Below, one piece after another: positions 23,440 through 34,499 of a stretch of DNA of 64,000 bases. The stretch's first letter is position 1. Each line of letters opens with the position of its first letter. A model generated the notes under the pieces. It searched no databases and was not told where the DNA came from. It was given only the letters and a program-made list of their open reading frames with translations. The DNA is from Sipunculus nudus (Eukaryota > Annelida > Sipuncula > Golfingiida > Sipunculidae): NCBI GenBank assembly GCA_026874595.1, contig CM049318.1, positions 62,034,250-62,098,249 on the forward strand, read 5' to 3'. The position numbers and the translations under genes are program-made.

Positions 23440-24143
23440 AATGTAGCGGTAAGTGTAGCGAATAGTTGAGCATAGCGTAACCGCTGCTTATGGAGCGTTG
23501 TTCCAGTGCGAATGATGAAATGTCTTCGGACAAACCCGGAGCATATCTATGTCGAAAATCACGGCAATCCATACGGTGTTGTAAGAAGATATACAAAAAA
23601 CCACACAAATCGCGTTACGTTATTAATATATAAATCCATTATATAAATATGGCGTTATGCATGAAAATCTTTAAATGAGAATTTTTCAGAGAATTTGATA
23701 TGATAAATGAAAGGGTGTTTATATGAAAAAAAGTATAATATGTAGAACATCGCTCTCTCCGAGCCCTTCAATCCGCCAGTAAAGGAAGCTGAGCTTTCGT
23801 GCACATGGTCGGGCAATCCCGCTGTGCAAAAGTTCGTGGTATATATTTTGTTGAACATCGCTATTTAAAATTGCCCATTGAGCCCGTCAACCCGCCAGTA
23901 AAGGAATCTGTCATCTTGCATGGTAGTACAGTCGCGCTGAGACGTGATCTCGATTATAGCATTCCCTGGATTCCCATACTCCCACACAATATCTAAGCAC
24001 TCATTCACGTGGCCGGGCAATCCCGTTGCCAAAATGTTCCTCGTAGCGTTATAATATGTAGTATATGTAATGGCTGTATATTTTTTTAAATACCTTTCAT
24101 GTTTGAAAGATGAGCTAATGTTTTCCAGTGAGACAGTCACTGT
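23440..24143. other. No firm gene; short internal duplications
   Basis: Contains a duplicated phrase CCGCCAGTAAAGGAA (about 23,774 and 23,891) and a duplicated CGGGCAATCCCGTTGCCAA-like phrase (about 23,808 and 24,013). On the + strand these give NPPVKE and TW(S/P)GNP modules that faintly resemble Ig-domain strands. The block at 23,545-23,640 (GAAAATCACGGCAATCC) recurs at 24,968-25,050. Stops abound, so I call no gene. Confidence 0.4.
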
Positions 24144-24147
24144 ATTC

Positions 24148-24943
24148 GGGCAGGGTGTTAAACCCGGACCCCACGGACACCGGACCCCAAAGAAAAATAT
24201 GTAATTCTTAACACACATGGTAATTTGTCCAGATATTTTAGCAGAAATATGTTATATTATGTTTGGTAAAAACGTAAAATAAGTCTGCTTTGCAACAAAA
24301 TTTGATAATTAACACTGACGGACCATGGCGCATGGACCTGATGGATCACACGGGCTGTTTTACCTCGTTTCACCATTTCTTTAGTACATATTTTTACATC
24401 ACGTTTAGCCACAACACCAATGTGAGTTATTATTGTGATTTTATCTGTATTCTTACTTTTTTTTTATTTAGTTTTATACTTGCTATTTATTTCATTTTGG
24501 TATCTTTCAAAAAGTATAATATTTAAAATAATTTACACAATCATTATTTTTTAACCTGGAGTTGCTTGAAATGCAAGTAACCAACAATTCCTTTTTTGTA
24601 ACTATATTACTGCCAGCTTTAAACTGTATGGTTGTTATAAATGGAACACGAAACCTGTTTTTATGTGAAGCTCTAATGTATCGTTCTCAGGTCTGGTAGT
24701 GCTCTTCAAATATATCTCCCCCAGTGTGCCCGCGCTATTATTGTTTCATTTAAAATACCAAATTCATTTAAAATAACAAATAGTTATATTTAATGTGTGA
24801 CATGAATGCTATTTTTCTTTTAGTCATAAATATTTAGGGACGTTGCTGGGCTCTTATATCAGTAATATGGGTGTTTTGTCGGTATAAATAATGGAAAATG
24901 GGGAAATTGGTTTTTGGGATCCGGGTTTTACACACTGCCCTGC
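24148..24943. mobile_element. Short TIR element, 796 bp, 4-bp duplication ATTC
   Basis: The left end GGGCAGGGTGTTAAACCCGG is matched inverted at the right end (GCAGGGCAGTGTGTAAAACC on the reverse strand). ATTC flanks both ends (24,144-24,147 and 24,944-24,947). Inside there is only a 78-residue hydrophobic open frame with no domain. Likely a non-autonomous DNA transposon; superfamily not assigned. Confidence 0.55.
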
Positions 24944-24949
24944 ATTCAC

Positions 24950-25626
24950 TACCGTTCATAGTATATGTATCTCGAAAATCACGGTAATCCGTGGTATCAG
25001 AGGAGATACGGAAAAATCAAATCGCCTTACGCTATTAATATATATAGTTGCATCATCTAGTAATATATATCTATTTTCAACTTTGTACTGTCAAATGATA
25101 AATCCAACATAAAAATGCTGCTAAACCTAAGGGGGCCCAGTCACCTATCTCACCTTTATAAACTTGCGGTAAACCCTTAGACTTTTCATAAAAAAAGGCC
25201 AGAAAATGTGGATAACACCGCACACAGGCTGCTTGTTTTGTTTATATCAACGTGTTTATAATATGTGGGGTCCCGCACAACAATGAAAACAAGGGCATCT
25301 AGCAGCAAGTCAACTAAGCCAGAGCTCTGCAAATGGCGTTTTGTAACAAGTGACCTTTCTACCCCCGCTTATAAACAACCTACCGCCTTAATTACATGTT
25401 TTTCCGTTTGTCAACATTTGTGTATTTACAACATGTTTTTGATAAACATGTTCACACTCTCACAAAGGCCTTATAATAACTTTTTACAGCCAAAATTATC
25501 CTTAAATCATTAATAAATACACAGAATAAGCCAAAAATCACATCAATTCTATTTCAAAAGATGGGTGATTGGGCACTTTAAATCTTCATCAATCATTTCT
25601 GTAAAATGACCATTCATTAATTACAG
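24950..25626. other. No recognised gene upstream of the first opsin exon seen
   Basis: Intronic in my model. A block at 24,968-25,050 repeats 23,545-23,640. I searched here for an exon encoding opsin TM1-TM2 and found none. Confidence 0.5.
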
Positions 25627-25751
25627 ATTGTCGTCGTTTGTAGGGTGTGTTATGCATGGTTTCCTGCAGTTGATCCTCACTATTTGTCACATCTGTACCC
25701 TGGTTGCCATGGCAATCTACCGCTGTTACAGAATCTTCAGTCACTCGACAG
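25627..25751 (+). CDS. Opsin, internal exon encoding TM3
   Basis: A light-sensing seven-helix receptor that binds retinal in the membrane. After an acceptor TTACAG the exon reads in phase 2 through GCVMHGFLQLILTICHICTL and VAMAIYRCYRIFSHST, ending at donor G|GTGAGA in phase 1. Aligned without gaps to bovine rhodopsin numbering, Cys110 (disulfide), Gly114 and Arg135 are present. Position 113, the vertebrate counterion, is His, and the DRY triplet (134-136) is YRC. The next exon begins in phase 1 and continues the alignment exactly. The upstream exon with the N-terminus, TM1 and TM2 was not found in the window. The opsin subclass is unproven; the TM6-TM7 sequence gives a neuropsin/tetraopsin-like impression. 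Confidence 0.8.
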
Positions 25752-26150
25752 GTGAGAGCAAATAAAACAAACTAGACAACTCTTTCAGAGCGTATTCCTT
25801 CGCTTATACTTGGTTCGGTCAAAAATTTAATCAATCTTTCTTAACCTATATAGATAATCCTTCCACACATTTTAATTAAAATTTTTTAAAAAATTTTTTT
25901 CAGTAACCGTTAACAACCGAATTGGCCCTTCGGCGCATTGCTTGTCAATTTCACATATATTACGTTGTCAATCCATTGACGGCATTGCTGCATTTTACTT
26001 CTGTTTTATTAATCAGTTTTCGTCTTTTAATCAATGAAATTACTTTCTTTAATTTTTTCTCTCATTCATTTGTGTTATTCATAGAATATTACACATTGAG
26101 TTGATGATCTACTTTTACCGCTTTAAACTTTCGTCCCGTATCTGCCAGGT

Positions 26151-29100
26151 TCGTGTCCACACTATCAGAGTCTGAGTGGGAGTTTGAGTCCTTGAGGTTC
26201 GAGTCCACACTGTCAGAGTCCGAAGTCTGAGTGTGGACTCGAACCTCAAGGACTGAGACTTCACCTCGGACTCCGACAGTGTGGACTCAAACCTCAAGGA
26301 CTCAGACTTCCACTCGGACTCTGTCAGTGTGGACTCGAACCCCAAGGACTCAGACTTCCACTCGGACTCTGTCAGTGTGGACTCGAACCTCAAGGTCTCA
26401 GACTTCCACTCGGACTCTGACAGTGTGGACTCGAACCCCAAGGACTCAGACTTCCACTCGGACTCTGTCAGTGTGGACTCGAACCCCAAGGACTCAGACT
26501 TCCACTCGGACTCTGTCAGTGTGGACTCGAACCTCAAGGTCTCAGACTGCCACTCGGACTCTGTCAGTGTGGACTCGAACCTCAAGGACTCAGACTTCAC
26601 CTGGACTCTGACAGTGTGGACTCGAACCCCAAGGTCTCAGACTGCCACTCGGACTCTGACAGTGTGGACTCGGACCTCAAGGTCTCAGACTTCCACTCGG
26701 ACTCTGTCAGTGTGGACTCGAACCCCAAGGACTCAGACTTCCACTCGGACTCTGTCAGTGTGGACTCGAACCCCAAGGACTCAGACTTCCACTCGGACTC
26801 TGTCAGTGTGGACTCGAACCCCAAGGACTCAGACTTCCACTCGGACTCTGTCAGTGTGGACTCGAACCCCAAGGACTCAGACTTCCACTCGGACTCTGTC
26901 AGTGTGGACTCGAACCCCAAGGACTCAGACTTCCACTCAGATCTGTCAGTGTGGACTCGGACCTCAAGGTCTCAGACTTCCACTCGGACTCTGTCAGTGT
27001 GGACTCGAACCCCAAGGACTCAGACTTCCACTCGGACTCTGTCAGTGTGGACTCGAACCCCAAGGACTCAGACTTCCACTCGGACTCTGTCAGTGTGGAC
27101 TCGAACCCCAAGGACTCAGACTTCCACTCAGATCTGTCAGTGTGGACTCGGACCTCAAGGTCTCAGACTGCCACTCGGACTCTGACAGTGTGGACTCGAA
27201 CCCCAAGGACTCAGACTTCCACTCGGACTCTGTCAGTGTGGACTCGAACCCCAAGGACTCAGACTTCCACTCGGACTCTGTCAGTGTGGACTCGGACCTC
27301 AAGGTCTCAGACTTCCACTCGGACTCTGTCAGTGTGGACTCGAACCCCAAGGACTCAGACTTCCACTCGGACTCTGTCAGTGTGGACTCGAACCCCAAGG
27401 ACTCAGACTTCCACTCGGACTCTGTCAGTGTGGACTCGAACCCCAAGGACTCAGACTTCCACTCAGATCTGTCAGTGTGGACTCGGACCTCAAGGTCTCA
27501 GACTTCCACTCGGACTCTGTCAGTGTGGACTCGAACCCCAAGGACTCAGACTTCCACTCGGACTCTGTCAGTGTGGACTCGAACCCCAAGGACTCAGACT
27601 TCCACTCGGACTCTGTCAGTGTGGACTCGAACCCCAAGGACTCAGACTTCCACTCAGATCTGTCAGTGTGGACTCGGACCTCAAGGTCTCAGACTTCCAC
27701 TCGGACTCTGTCAGTGTGGACTCGAACCCCAAGGACTCAGACTTCCACTCAGATCTGTCAGTGTGGACTCGGACCTCAAGGTCTCAGACTGCCACTCGGA
27801 CTCTGACAGTGTGGACTCGAACCCCAAGGACTCAGACTTCCACTCAGATCTGTCAGTGTGGACTCGGACCTCAAGGTCTCAGACTTCCACTCGGACTCTG
27901 TCAGTGTGGACTCGAACCCCAAGGACTCAGACTTCCACTCAGATCTGTCAGTGTGGACTCGAACCCCAAGGACTCAGACTTCCACTCAGATCTGTCAGTG
28001 TGGACTCGGACCTCAAGGTCTCAGACTTCCACTCGGACTCTGTCAGTGTGGACTCGAACCCCAAGGACTCAGACTTCCACTCGGATCTGTCAGTGTGGAC
28101 TCGGACCTCAAGGTCTCAGACTGCCACTCGGACTCTGACAGTGTGGACTCGAACCCCAAGGACTCAGACTTCCACTCAGATCTGTCAGTGTGGACTCGAA
28201 CCCCAAGGACTCAGACTTCCACTCGGATCTGTCAGTGTGGACTCGGACCTCAAGGTCTCAGACTGCCACTCGGACTCTGACAGTGTGGACTCGAACCCCA
28301 AGGACTCAGACTTCCACTCAGATCTGTCAGTGTGGACTCGGACCTCAAGGTCTCAGACTTCCACTCGGACTCTGTCAGTGTGGACTCGAACCCCAAGGAC
28401 TCAGACTTCCACTCAGATCTGTCAGTGTGGACTCGAACCCCAAGGACTCAGACTTCCACTCAGATCTGTCAGTGTGGACTCGGACCTCAAGGTCTCAGAC
28501 TGCCACTCGGACTCTGACAGTGTGGACTCGAACCCCAAGGACTCAGACTTCCACTCAGATCTGTCAGTGTGGACTCGGACCTCAAGGTCTCAGACTTCCA
28601 CTCGGACTCTGTCAGTGTGGACTCGAACCCCAAGGACTCAGACTTCCACTCAGATCTGTCAGTGTGGACTCGAACCCCAAGGACTCAGACTTCCACTCAG
28701 ATCTGTCAGTGTGGACTCGGACCTCAAGGTCTCAGACTTCCACTCGGACTCTGTCAGTGTGGACTCGAACCCCAAGGACTCAGACTTCCACTCGGACTCT
28801 GTCAGTGTGGACTCGAACCCCAAGGACTCAGACTTCCACTCGGACTCTGTCAGTGTGGACTCGAACCCCAAGGACTCAGACTTCCACTCAGATCTGTCAG
28901 TGTGGACTCGGACCTCAAGGTCTCAGACTTCCACTCGGACTCTGTCAGTGTGGACTCGAACCCCAAGGACTCAGACTTCCACTCGGACTCTGTCAGTGTG
29001 GACTCGAACCCCAAGGACTCAGACTTCCACTCGGACTCTGTCAGTGTGGACTCGAACCCCAAGGACTCAGACTTCCACTCGGACTCTGTCAGTGTGGACT

Positions 29101-31838
29101 CGAACCCCAAGGTCTCAGACTTCCACTCGGACTCTGACAGTGTGGACTCGAACCCCAAGGACTCAGACTTCCACTCGGACTCTGTCAGTGTGGACTCGGA
29201 CCTCAAGGTCTCAGACTTCCACTCGGACTCTGTCAGTGTGGACTCGAACCCCAAGGACTCAGACTTCCACTCGGACTCTGTCAGTGTGGACTCGGACCTC
29301 AAGGTCTCAGACTGCCACTCGGACTCTGACAGTGTGGACTCGAACCCCAAGGACTCAGACTTCCACTCGGACTCTGTCAGTGTGGACTCGAACCCCAAGG
29401 TCTCAGACTTCCACTCGGACTCTGACAGTGTGGACTCGAACCCCAAGGACTCAGACTTCCACTCGGACTCTGTCAGTGTGGACTCGGACCTCAAGGTCTC
29501 AGACTTCCACTCGGACTCTGTCAGTGTGGACTCGAACCCCAAGGACTCAGACTTCCACTCGGACTCTGTCAGTGTGGACTCGAACCCCAAGGACTCAGAC
29601 TTCCACTCGGACTCTGTCAGTGTGGACTCGAACCCCAAGGACTCAGACTTCCACTCGGACTCTGACAGTGTGGACTCGAACCTCAAGGTCTCAGACTTCC
29701 ACTCGGACTCTGACAGTGTGGACTCGAACCCCAAGGACTCAGACTTCCACTCGGACTCTGTCAGTGTGGACTCGGACCTCAAGGTCTCAGACTTCCACTC
29801 GGACTCTGTCAGTGTGGACTCGAACCCCAAGGACTCAGACTTCCACTCGGACTCTGTCAGTGTGGACTCGAACCCCAAGGACTCAGACTTCCACTCGGAC
29901 TCTGTCAGTGTGGACTCGAACCCCAAGGACTCAGACTTCCACTCGGACTCTGACAGTGTGGACTCGAACCTCAAGGTCTCAGACTTCCACTCGGACTCTG
30001 TCAGTGTGGACTCGAACCCCAAGGTCTCAGACTTCCACTCGGACTCTGACAGTGTGGACTCGAACCCCAAGGACTCAGACTTCCACTCGGATCTGTCAGT
30101 GTGGACTCGGACCTCAAGGACTCAGACTTCCACTCGGACTCTGTCAGTGTGGACTCGAACCCCAAGGACTCAGACTTCCACTCGGACTCTGACAGTGTGG
30201 ACTCGAACCTCAAGGTCTCAGACTTCCACTCGGACTCTGACAGTGTGGACTCGAACCCCAAGGACTCAGACTTCCACTCGGACTCTGTCAGTGTGGACTC
30301 GGACCTCAAGGTCTCAGACTTCCACTCGGACTCTGTCAGTGTGGACTCGAACCCCAAGGTCTCAGACTTCCACTCGGACTCTGACAGTGTGGACTCGAAC
30401 CCCAAGGACTCAGACTTCCACTCGGACTCTGTCAGTGTGGACTCGGACCTCAAGGTCTCAGACTTCCACTCGGACTCTGTCAGTGTGGACTCGAACCCCA
30501 AGGACTCAGACTTCCACTCGGACTCTGTCAGTGTGGACTCGAACCCCAAGGACTCAGACTTCCACTCGGACTCTGTCAGTGTGGACTCGAACCCCAAGGA
30601 CTCAGACTTCCACTCGGACTCTGACAGTGTGGACTCGAACCTCAAGGTCTCAGACTTCCACTCGGACTCTGACAGTGTGGACTCGGACCTCAAGGTCTCA
30701 GACTTCCACTCGGACTCTGTCAGTGTGGACTCGAACCCCAAGGACTCAGACTTCCACTCGGACTCTGTCAGTGTGGACTCGAACCCCAAGGACTCAGACT
30801 TCCACTCGGACTCTGTCAGTGTGGACTCGAACCCCAAGGACTCAGACTTCCACTCGGACTCTGACAGTGTGGACTCGAACCTCAAGGTCTCAGACTTCCA
30901 CTCGGACTCTGACAGTGTGGACTCGAACCCCAAGGACTCAGACTTCCACTCGGACTCTGACAGTGTGGACTCGAAAACCCAAGGTCTCAGACTTCCACTC
31001 GGACTCTGGCAGTGTGGACTCGAACCCAAATGACTCAGACTTCCACCCGGACTCTGTCAGTGTGGACTCGAACCTCAAGGACTCAGACTTCCACTCGGAC
31101 TCTGACAGAGTGGACTCGAACCTCAAGGACTCAGACTTCACCTGGACTCTGACAGTGTGGACTCGAACCTCAAGGTCTCAGACTGCCACTCGGACTCTGA
31201 CAGTGTGGACTCGAACCCCAAGGACTCAGACTTCCACTCGGACTCTGTCAGTGTGGACTCGAACCTCAAGGTCTCAGACTGCCACTCGGACTCTGACAGT
31301 GTGGACTCGAACCCCAAGGACTCAGACTTCCACTCGGACTCTGTCAGTGTGGACTCGAACCTCAAGGTCTCAGACTTCCACTCGGACTCTGACAGTGTGG
31401 ACTCGAACCCCAAGGACTCAGACTTCCACTCGGACTCTGACAGTGTGGACTCGAACCCCAAGGACTCAGACTTCCACTCGGACTCTGACAGTGTGGACTC
31501 GAAAACCCAAGGTCTCAGACTTCCACTCGGACTCTGGCAGTGTGGACTCGAACCCAAATGACTCAGACTTCCACCCGGACTCTGTCAGTGTGGACTCGAA
31601 CCTCAAGGACTCAGACTTCCACTCGGACTCTGACAGTGTGGACTCGAGCCCAAGGACTCAGACTTCACCTCGGACTCTGACAGAGTGGACTCGAACCTTA
31701 AGGCCTAAGACTTCCACTCGGACTTTAACAGTGTGGACTCGAACCCCAAGGACTCAGACTTCCACTCGGACTTCACAAAGACTTGGATTTGCACTCGGAC
31801 TCTGAGCGTGTGGAATATAACTTCAGGGACTCGGACTT
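26151..31838 (+). repeat. 48-bp minisatellite, about 118 copies
   Basis: The unit is GTGTGGACTCGAACCCCAAG, then GACTCAGACTTCCACTCGGA, then CTCTGTCA (48 bp). GGACTC occurs three times per unit at spacings 15, 18 and 15, suggesting origin from a ~16-bp subunit. Units differ at a few fixed sites: AACCCC/AACCTC/GACCTC, GGACTC/GGTCTC, TTCC/TGCC and TGTC/TGAC. A 47-bp variant carries CAGATCTG. Because 48 is divisible by three, several frames on both strands stay open for over 1,000 codons (one gives a Ser/Asp-rich 16-residue repeat). All changes in that frame alter the protein, 47-bp units shift the frame, and the array sits between two opsin exons. I treat it as non-coding. The ends (before 26,230 and after 31,640) are degenerate. 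Confidence 0.95.
26187..26254. repeat. Head-to-head inversion point of the minisatellite
   Basis: Perfect 25-bp inverted arms 26,187-26,211 and 26,230-26,254 with an 18-base loop. To the left (26,151-26,229) the units run in reverse orientation; to the right all run forward. Confidence 0.9.
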
Positions 31839-32529
31839 GCATTATTTTTATTATTTTTTTTATTTCAGTAAAATTTCTAAATAAGCCTTACTTTCAATTT
31901 TTAATATTAGAAATAGTTTATTATAGAATATAATAGTAAGATAATATATATAATTTATTAAACATAATATATAATATATGTAATGTCATATATAATAGTA
32001 CTTAAAGTAATCCGATACTATAACTGAAACTATTAAACCATTTTTGCATCGTTAACTTCTAAACATTATTATTTTTTGGCTTATATTACTAATTCTTTTA
32101 CTTTTATTTTATATAAGATATAAATTGAACTATTTTATTATTAATACATTCATGCAATTTATGTGTCATGTGTACAGCATTATCTATTTCAAGCAAGATC
32201 AGTGCAACAGTGTTCAATAAAACATTAACTCATCAAATTCATACTGAGTAATATTTTTAGAGAAAAATTCTAATTATTGAAAGGTCACAAAATAAAAAAG
32301 TAAAGGCTTTCAACAATTCAGTATAAATAAATAAACTCAAAACCTGTTCAACATAACATAAACTCAGCAGTGCTCGGGGGCTTGGGCTAATCAGACTTGA
32401 AATGATTTATAAACGTAACTAAATGTGATCGTATAGGTTAAGCAGATTTCCAGTGAGAATTGCAGTCTGTGATGAGCTCTATTCACAGTATGTGGCAAAA
32501 CTGATTAACCCATAACTATCAGACCATAC
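31839..32529. other. AT-rich intronic spacer
   Basis: AT-rich sequence with no gene or repeat that I can name, between the two related minisatellite arrays. Confidence 0.6.
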
Positions 32530-32885
32530 ACTCGAGTGTGGACTCGAAACTCAAGGACTCGGACTTGCTCCCGGAGCCTGAAAGTGTGGACTCGAACCTC
32601 AAGGACTCGGACTTGCACCCGGACTCTGAAAGTGTGGACTCGAACCTCAAGGACTCGGACTTGCACCCGGACTCTGAAAGTGTGGACTCGAACCTCAAGG
32701 ACTCGCACTTGCACCCGAACCCTGAAAATGTGGACTCGAACCTCAAGGACTCGGACTTGCACCCGGACTCTGAAAGTGTGGACTCGAACCTCAAGGACTC
32801 GGACTTGTACCCGGACTCTGAAAGTGTGGACTCGAACCTCAAGGACTCGGACTCGCACTCAGACTCGACAGTGTAGACTCAAACC
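32530..32885 (+). repeat. Second 48-bp minisatellite array, about 7 copies
   Basis: Units of GTGTGGACTCGAACCTCAAG, GACTCGGACTTGCACCCGGA, CTCTGAAA (48 bp). Clearly related to the large array but with its own diagnostic bases (CGGACTTGCACC, CTGAAA), so the two arrays have been homogenised separately. Confidence 0.92.
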
Positions 32886-33158
32886 TCATCACTGGTGGAA
32901 GTATACTTTTTGTTCTCTGATGGTAACAGCATTTCTTGCAACATACAGTTTTTTATGCAGCTGTCAAGTTTAAAAAAAGCCTGGCCTGATGTTGGTGAAA
33001 AAAAGAACTATGATTAAGGATAAAAATTATACAGATAATACAATATATGGTCCCGATGATTGGAACTGAATAATGCATTTTAAGATATACAGTATACTTC
33101 ATGTTATCAGACAAAAATATTGCCAGTCTTGATCCATCTCTGATTGTTTACATCGTAG

Positions 33159-33455
33159 ATAAAGAGCTGAAGCGTTGCTGCCTCATGATGAGTTTCATCG
33201 GGATCTACTTTTACTCGTTACTGTGGATACCCCCCCCCCCTAATTGAAATGGGACATTACGGCCAAAGCATGATCGGTCAGTTCTGCAGTCTGCATTTCT
33301 CTGACATGCCGCCAAGTTATACAACTGTTTTCTTCTTTTTCTTTTTCCTCTTGCCCCTCGTCGTAATTGTCCTCTGTTACATATTGATCACTTTGTGGAC
33401 ACATAAGACGGCACCCCCGATGACTCGTCTGGAGAAAACCTGTCGACTTATAAAG
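33159..33455 (+). CDS. Opsin exon encoding TM4, second extracellular loop and TM5 (frame-shifted by a C run)
   Basis: Begins in phase 1 with ELKRCCLMMSFIGIYFYSLL then WIPPPLIEMGHYG, continues GQFCSLHF and the TM5 part FFLLPLVVIVLCYILITLW, and ends RLEKTCRLIK at donor AAG|GTGAGA in phase 0. The Pro-Pro of TM4, Cys187 (disulfide partner of Cys110), and the conserved Pro and Tyr of TM5 are seen. Position 181, the ancestral counterion, is Ser and position 190 is His. The run of 11 C at 33,230-33,240 puts the two halves in different frames; ten C would join them. Either the base is a sequencing or assembly slip or the allele is dead. The rest of the exon is clean on both sides. Confidence 0.82.
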
Positions 33456-33604
33456 GTGAGAGCAATTTATCGCTGTGCTGCTTTTTCCTCGAAAAATAAT
33501 CATATATGTGAACATGGGCAGGTCGGAAATGTTTTAATTCTTGTGCTGAGACGGGTAAAAGGAGACACTTTATATTGTATGCCGAAGGGCCAATGTATCT
33601 CCCT

Positions 33605-34490
33605 GTCCCGCCCAGATAAACTTGTAGGCCATGGGCTACCAGGGTCCACCGTGCACCCCCACCACAATTCAACAAAATTGGTATTTTTGGAAAGCTTAGG
33701 ACGCCAACATATAGAATTCAAATGGTAACATTGAAATATTGGGACTCAATAGCAATTACTAGCATGTTTATTGCGTACCGTATAAAATCTTTTTTTCTCG
33801 GCTCATAAAATCACATAAAACACAGTGGCATTCATCATTCAGTAAGATATACAGTTTTCGGAGGATTTGTGCTTATTATATACCAAATGAAAGCTTATTA
33901 AACAAGAAATCAGTGTAGGTTTATTTTGAACATATATGTGTGATATATGTAGTGTTGTTTCAACAAAACTCAAATATATCCCTTGAGGAAGAAAATGTTC
34001 ATGATATGTAATATTTGGTTTTCTGTTTTCTATTTTGATACAGTTAAAGAACCCAACATATAACCTGTTTTTACAAACCAACAAAAAGAGCAAAATCTCA
34101 GCCCTCAGCTGATATCAGTATCGTCTCTATATATCCGATATTTCTAAAGATATTAAAGCTTGAAGAATACATACAATTGACCAATATAAGTGGGCCAGCC
34201 AAAGTTGATTCTGTCACTTTTAACGGCATTGCTTGTTAATAGCAGGAATCCATGCTAGATCAATCAGCCATGGAGTGAAGCAAAAACGTGTGGGTGGATG
34301 CCAACTGGAATTATAAATTTCAAGGTCATTTTCAGGGTCAAACTAAAAAATGGGCCAGCCAAGGTCGATTTTTCACTTTTGAAGACATTCCTTGTTAATT
34401 ATCAGGCATCCATGCCAGATCAACCAACAAACAGTGACGGAATACGTTTAGATGGATGGCATCTTACATTTTACTCTTGAAAAGAAATTT
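33605..34490 (+). repeat. Dispersed repeat C, + strand copies
   Basis: Phrases such as GGCCATGGGCTACCAGGGTC, AACAAAATTGGTATTTTTGG (33,630-33,700), then twice GGGCCAGCC(A)AAGGTCGATT... CATTGCTTGTTAAT... CATGCCAGATCAA (34,195-34,290 and 34,350-34,430). The same phrases recur on the minus strand at 37,215-37,455. No gene. Confidence 0.7.
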
Positions 34491-34499
34491 TTAAGGTCA

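Larger units (their letters stand above)
25752..33158 (+). other. Opsin intron (7.4 kb) holding the 48-bp minisatellite
   Basis: A GT...AG intron: donor GGTGAG at 25,752 and acceptor TTGTTTACATCGTAG ending at 33,158, preceded by a pyrimidine-rich tract. Phase 1 on both sides restores an Asp codon. Most of it is the minisatellite at 26,151-31,838 and its small relative at 32,530-32,885. The rest is AT-rich. Confidence 0.75.

Noticed and set aside
24290-24526. Hydrophobic 78-residue open frame as the opsin N-terminal exon
   Set aside because: It lies inside a TIR element, is low-complexity Phe/Tyr/Ile-rich, and lacks the TM1 and TM2 landmarks of opsins and a phase-2 donor.
25703-25716. RFX X-box-like GTTGCCATGGCAAT in the opsin TM3 exon
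   Set aside because: It encodes conserved TM3 residues in frame (VAMAI). The match to an X-box is most simply chance.
26281-30192. A 1,303-residue open frame (and a 1,078-residue one at 28,569-31,805) as a giant repeat protein
   Set aside because: The unit length is divisible by three, so several frames on both strands stay open. The frame is switched by 47-bp units, all unit variants are amino-acid changing, and the array sits between opsin exons with matching splice phase.
26151-32885. CRISPR-like array
   Set aside because: There are no unique spacers. The 48-bp units are contiguous and near-identical, and the setting is clearly an animal genome.
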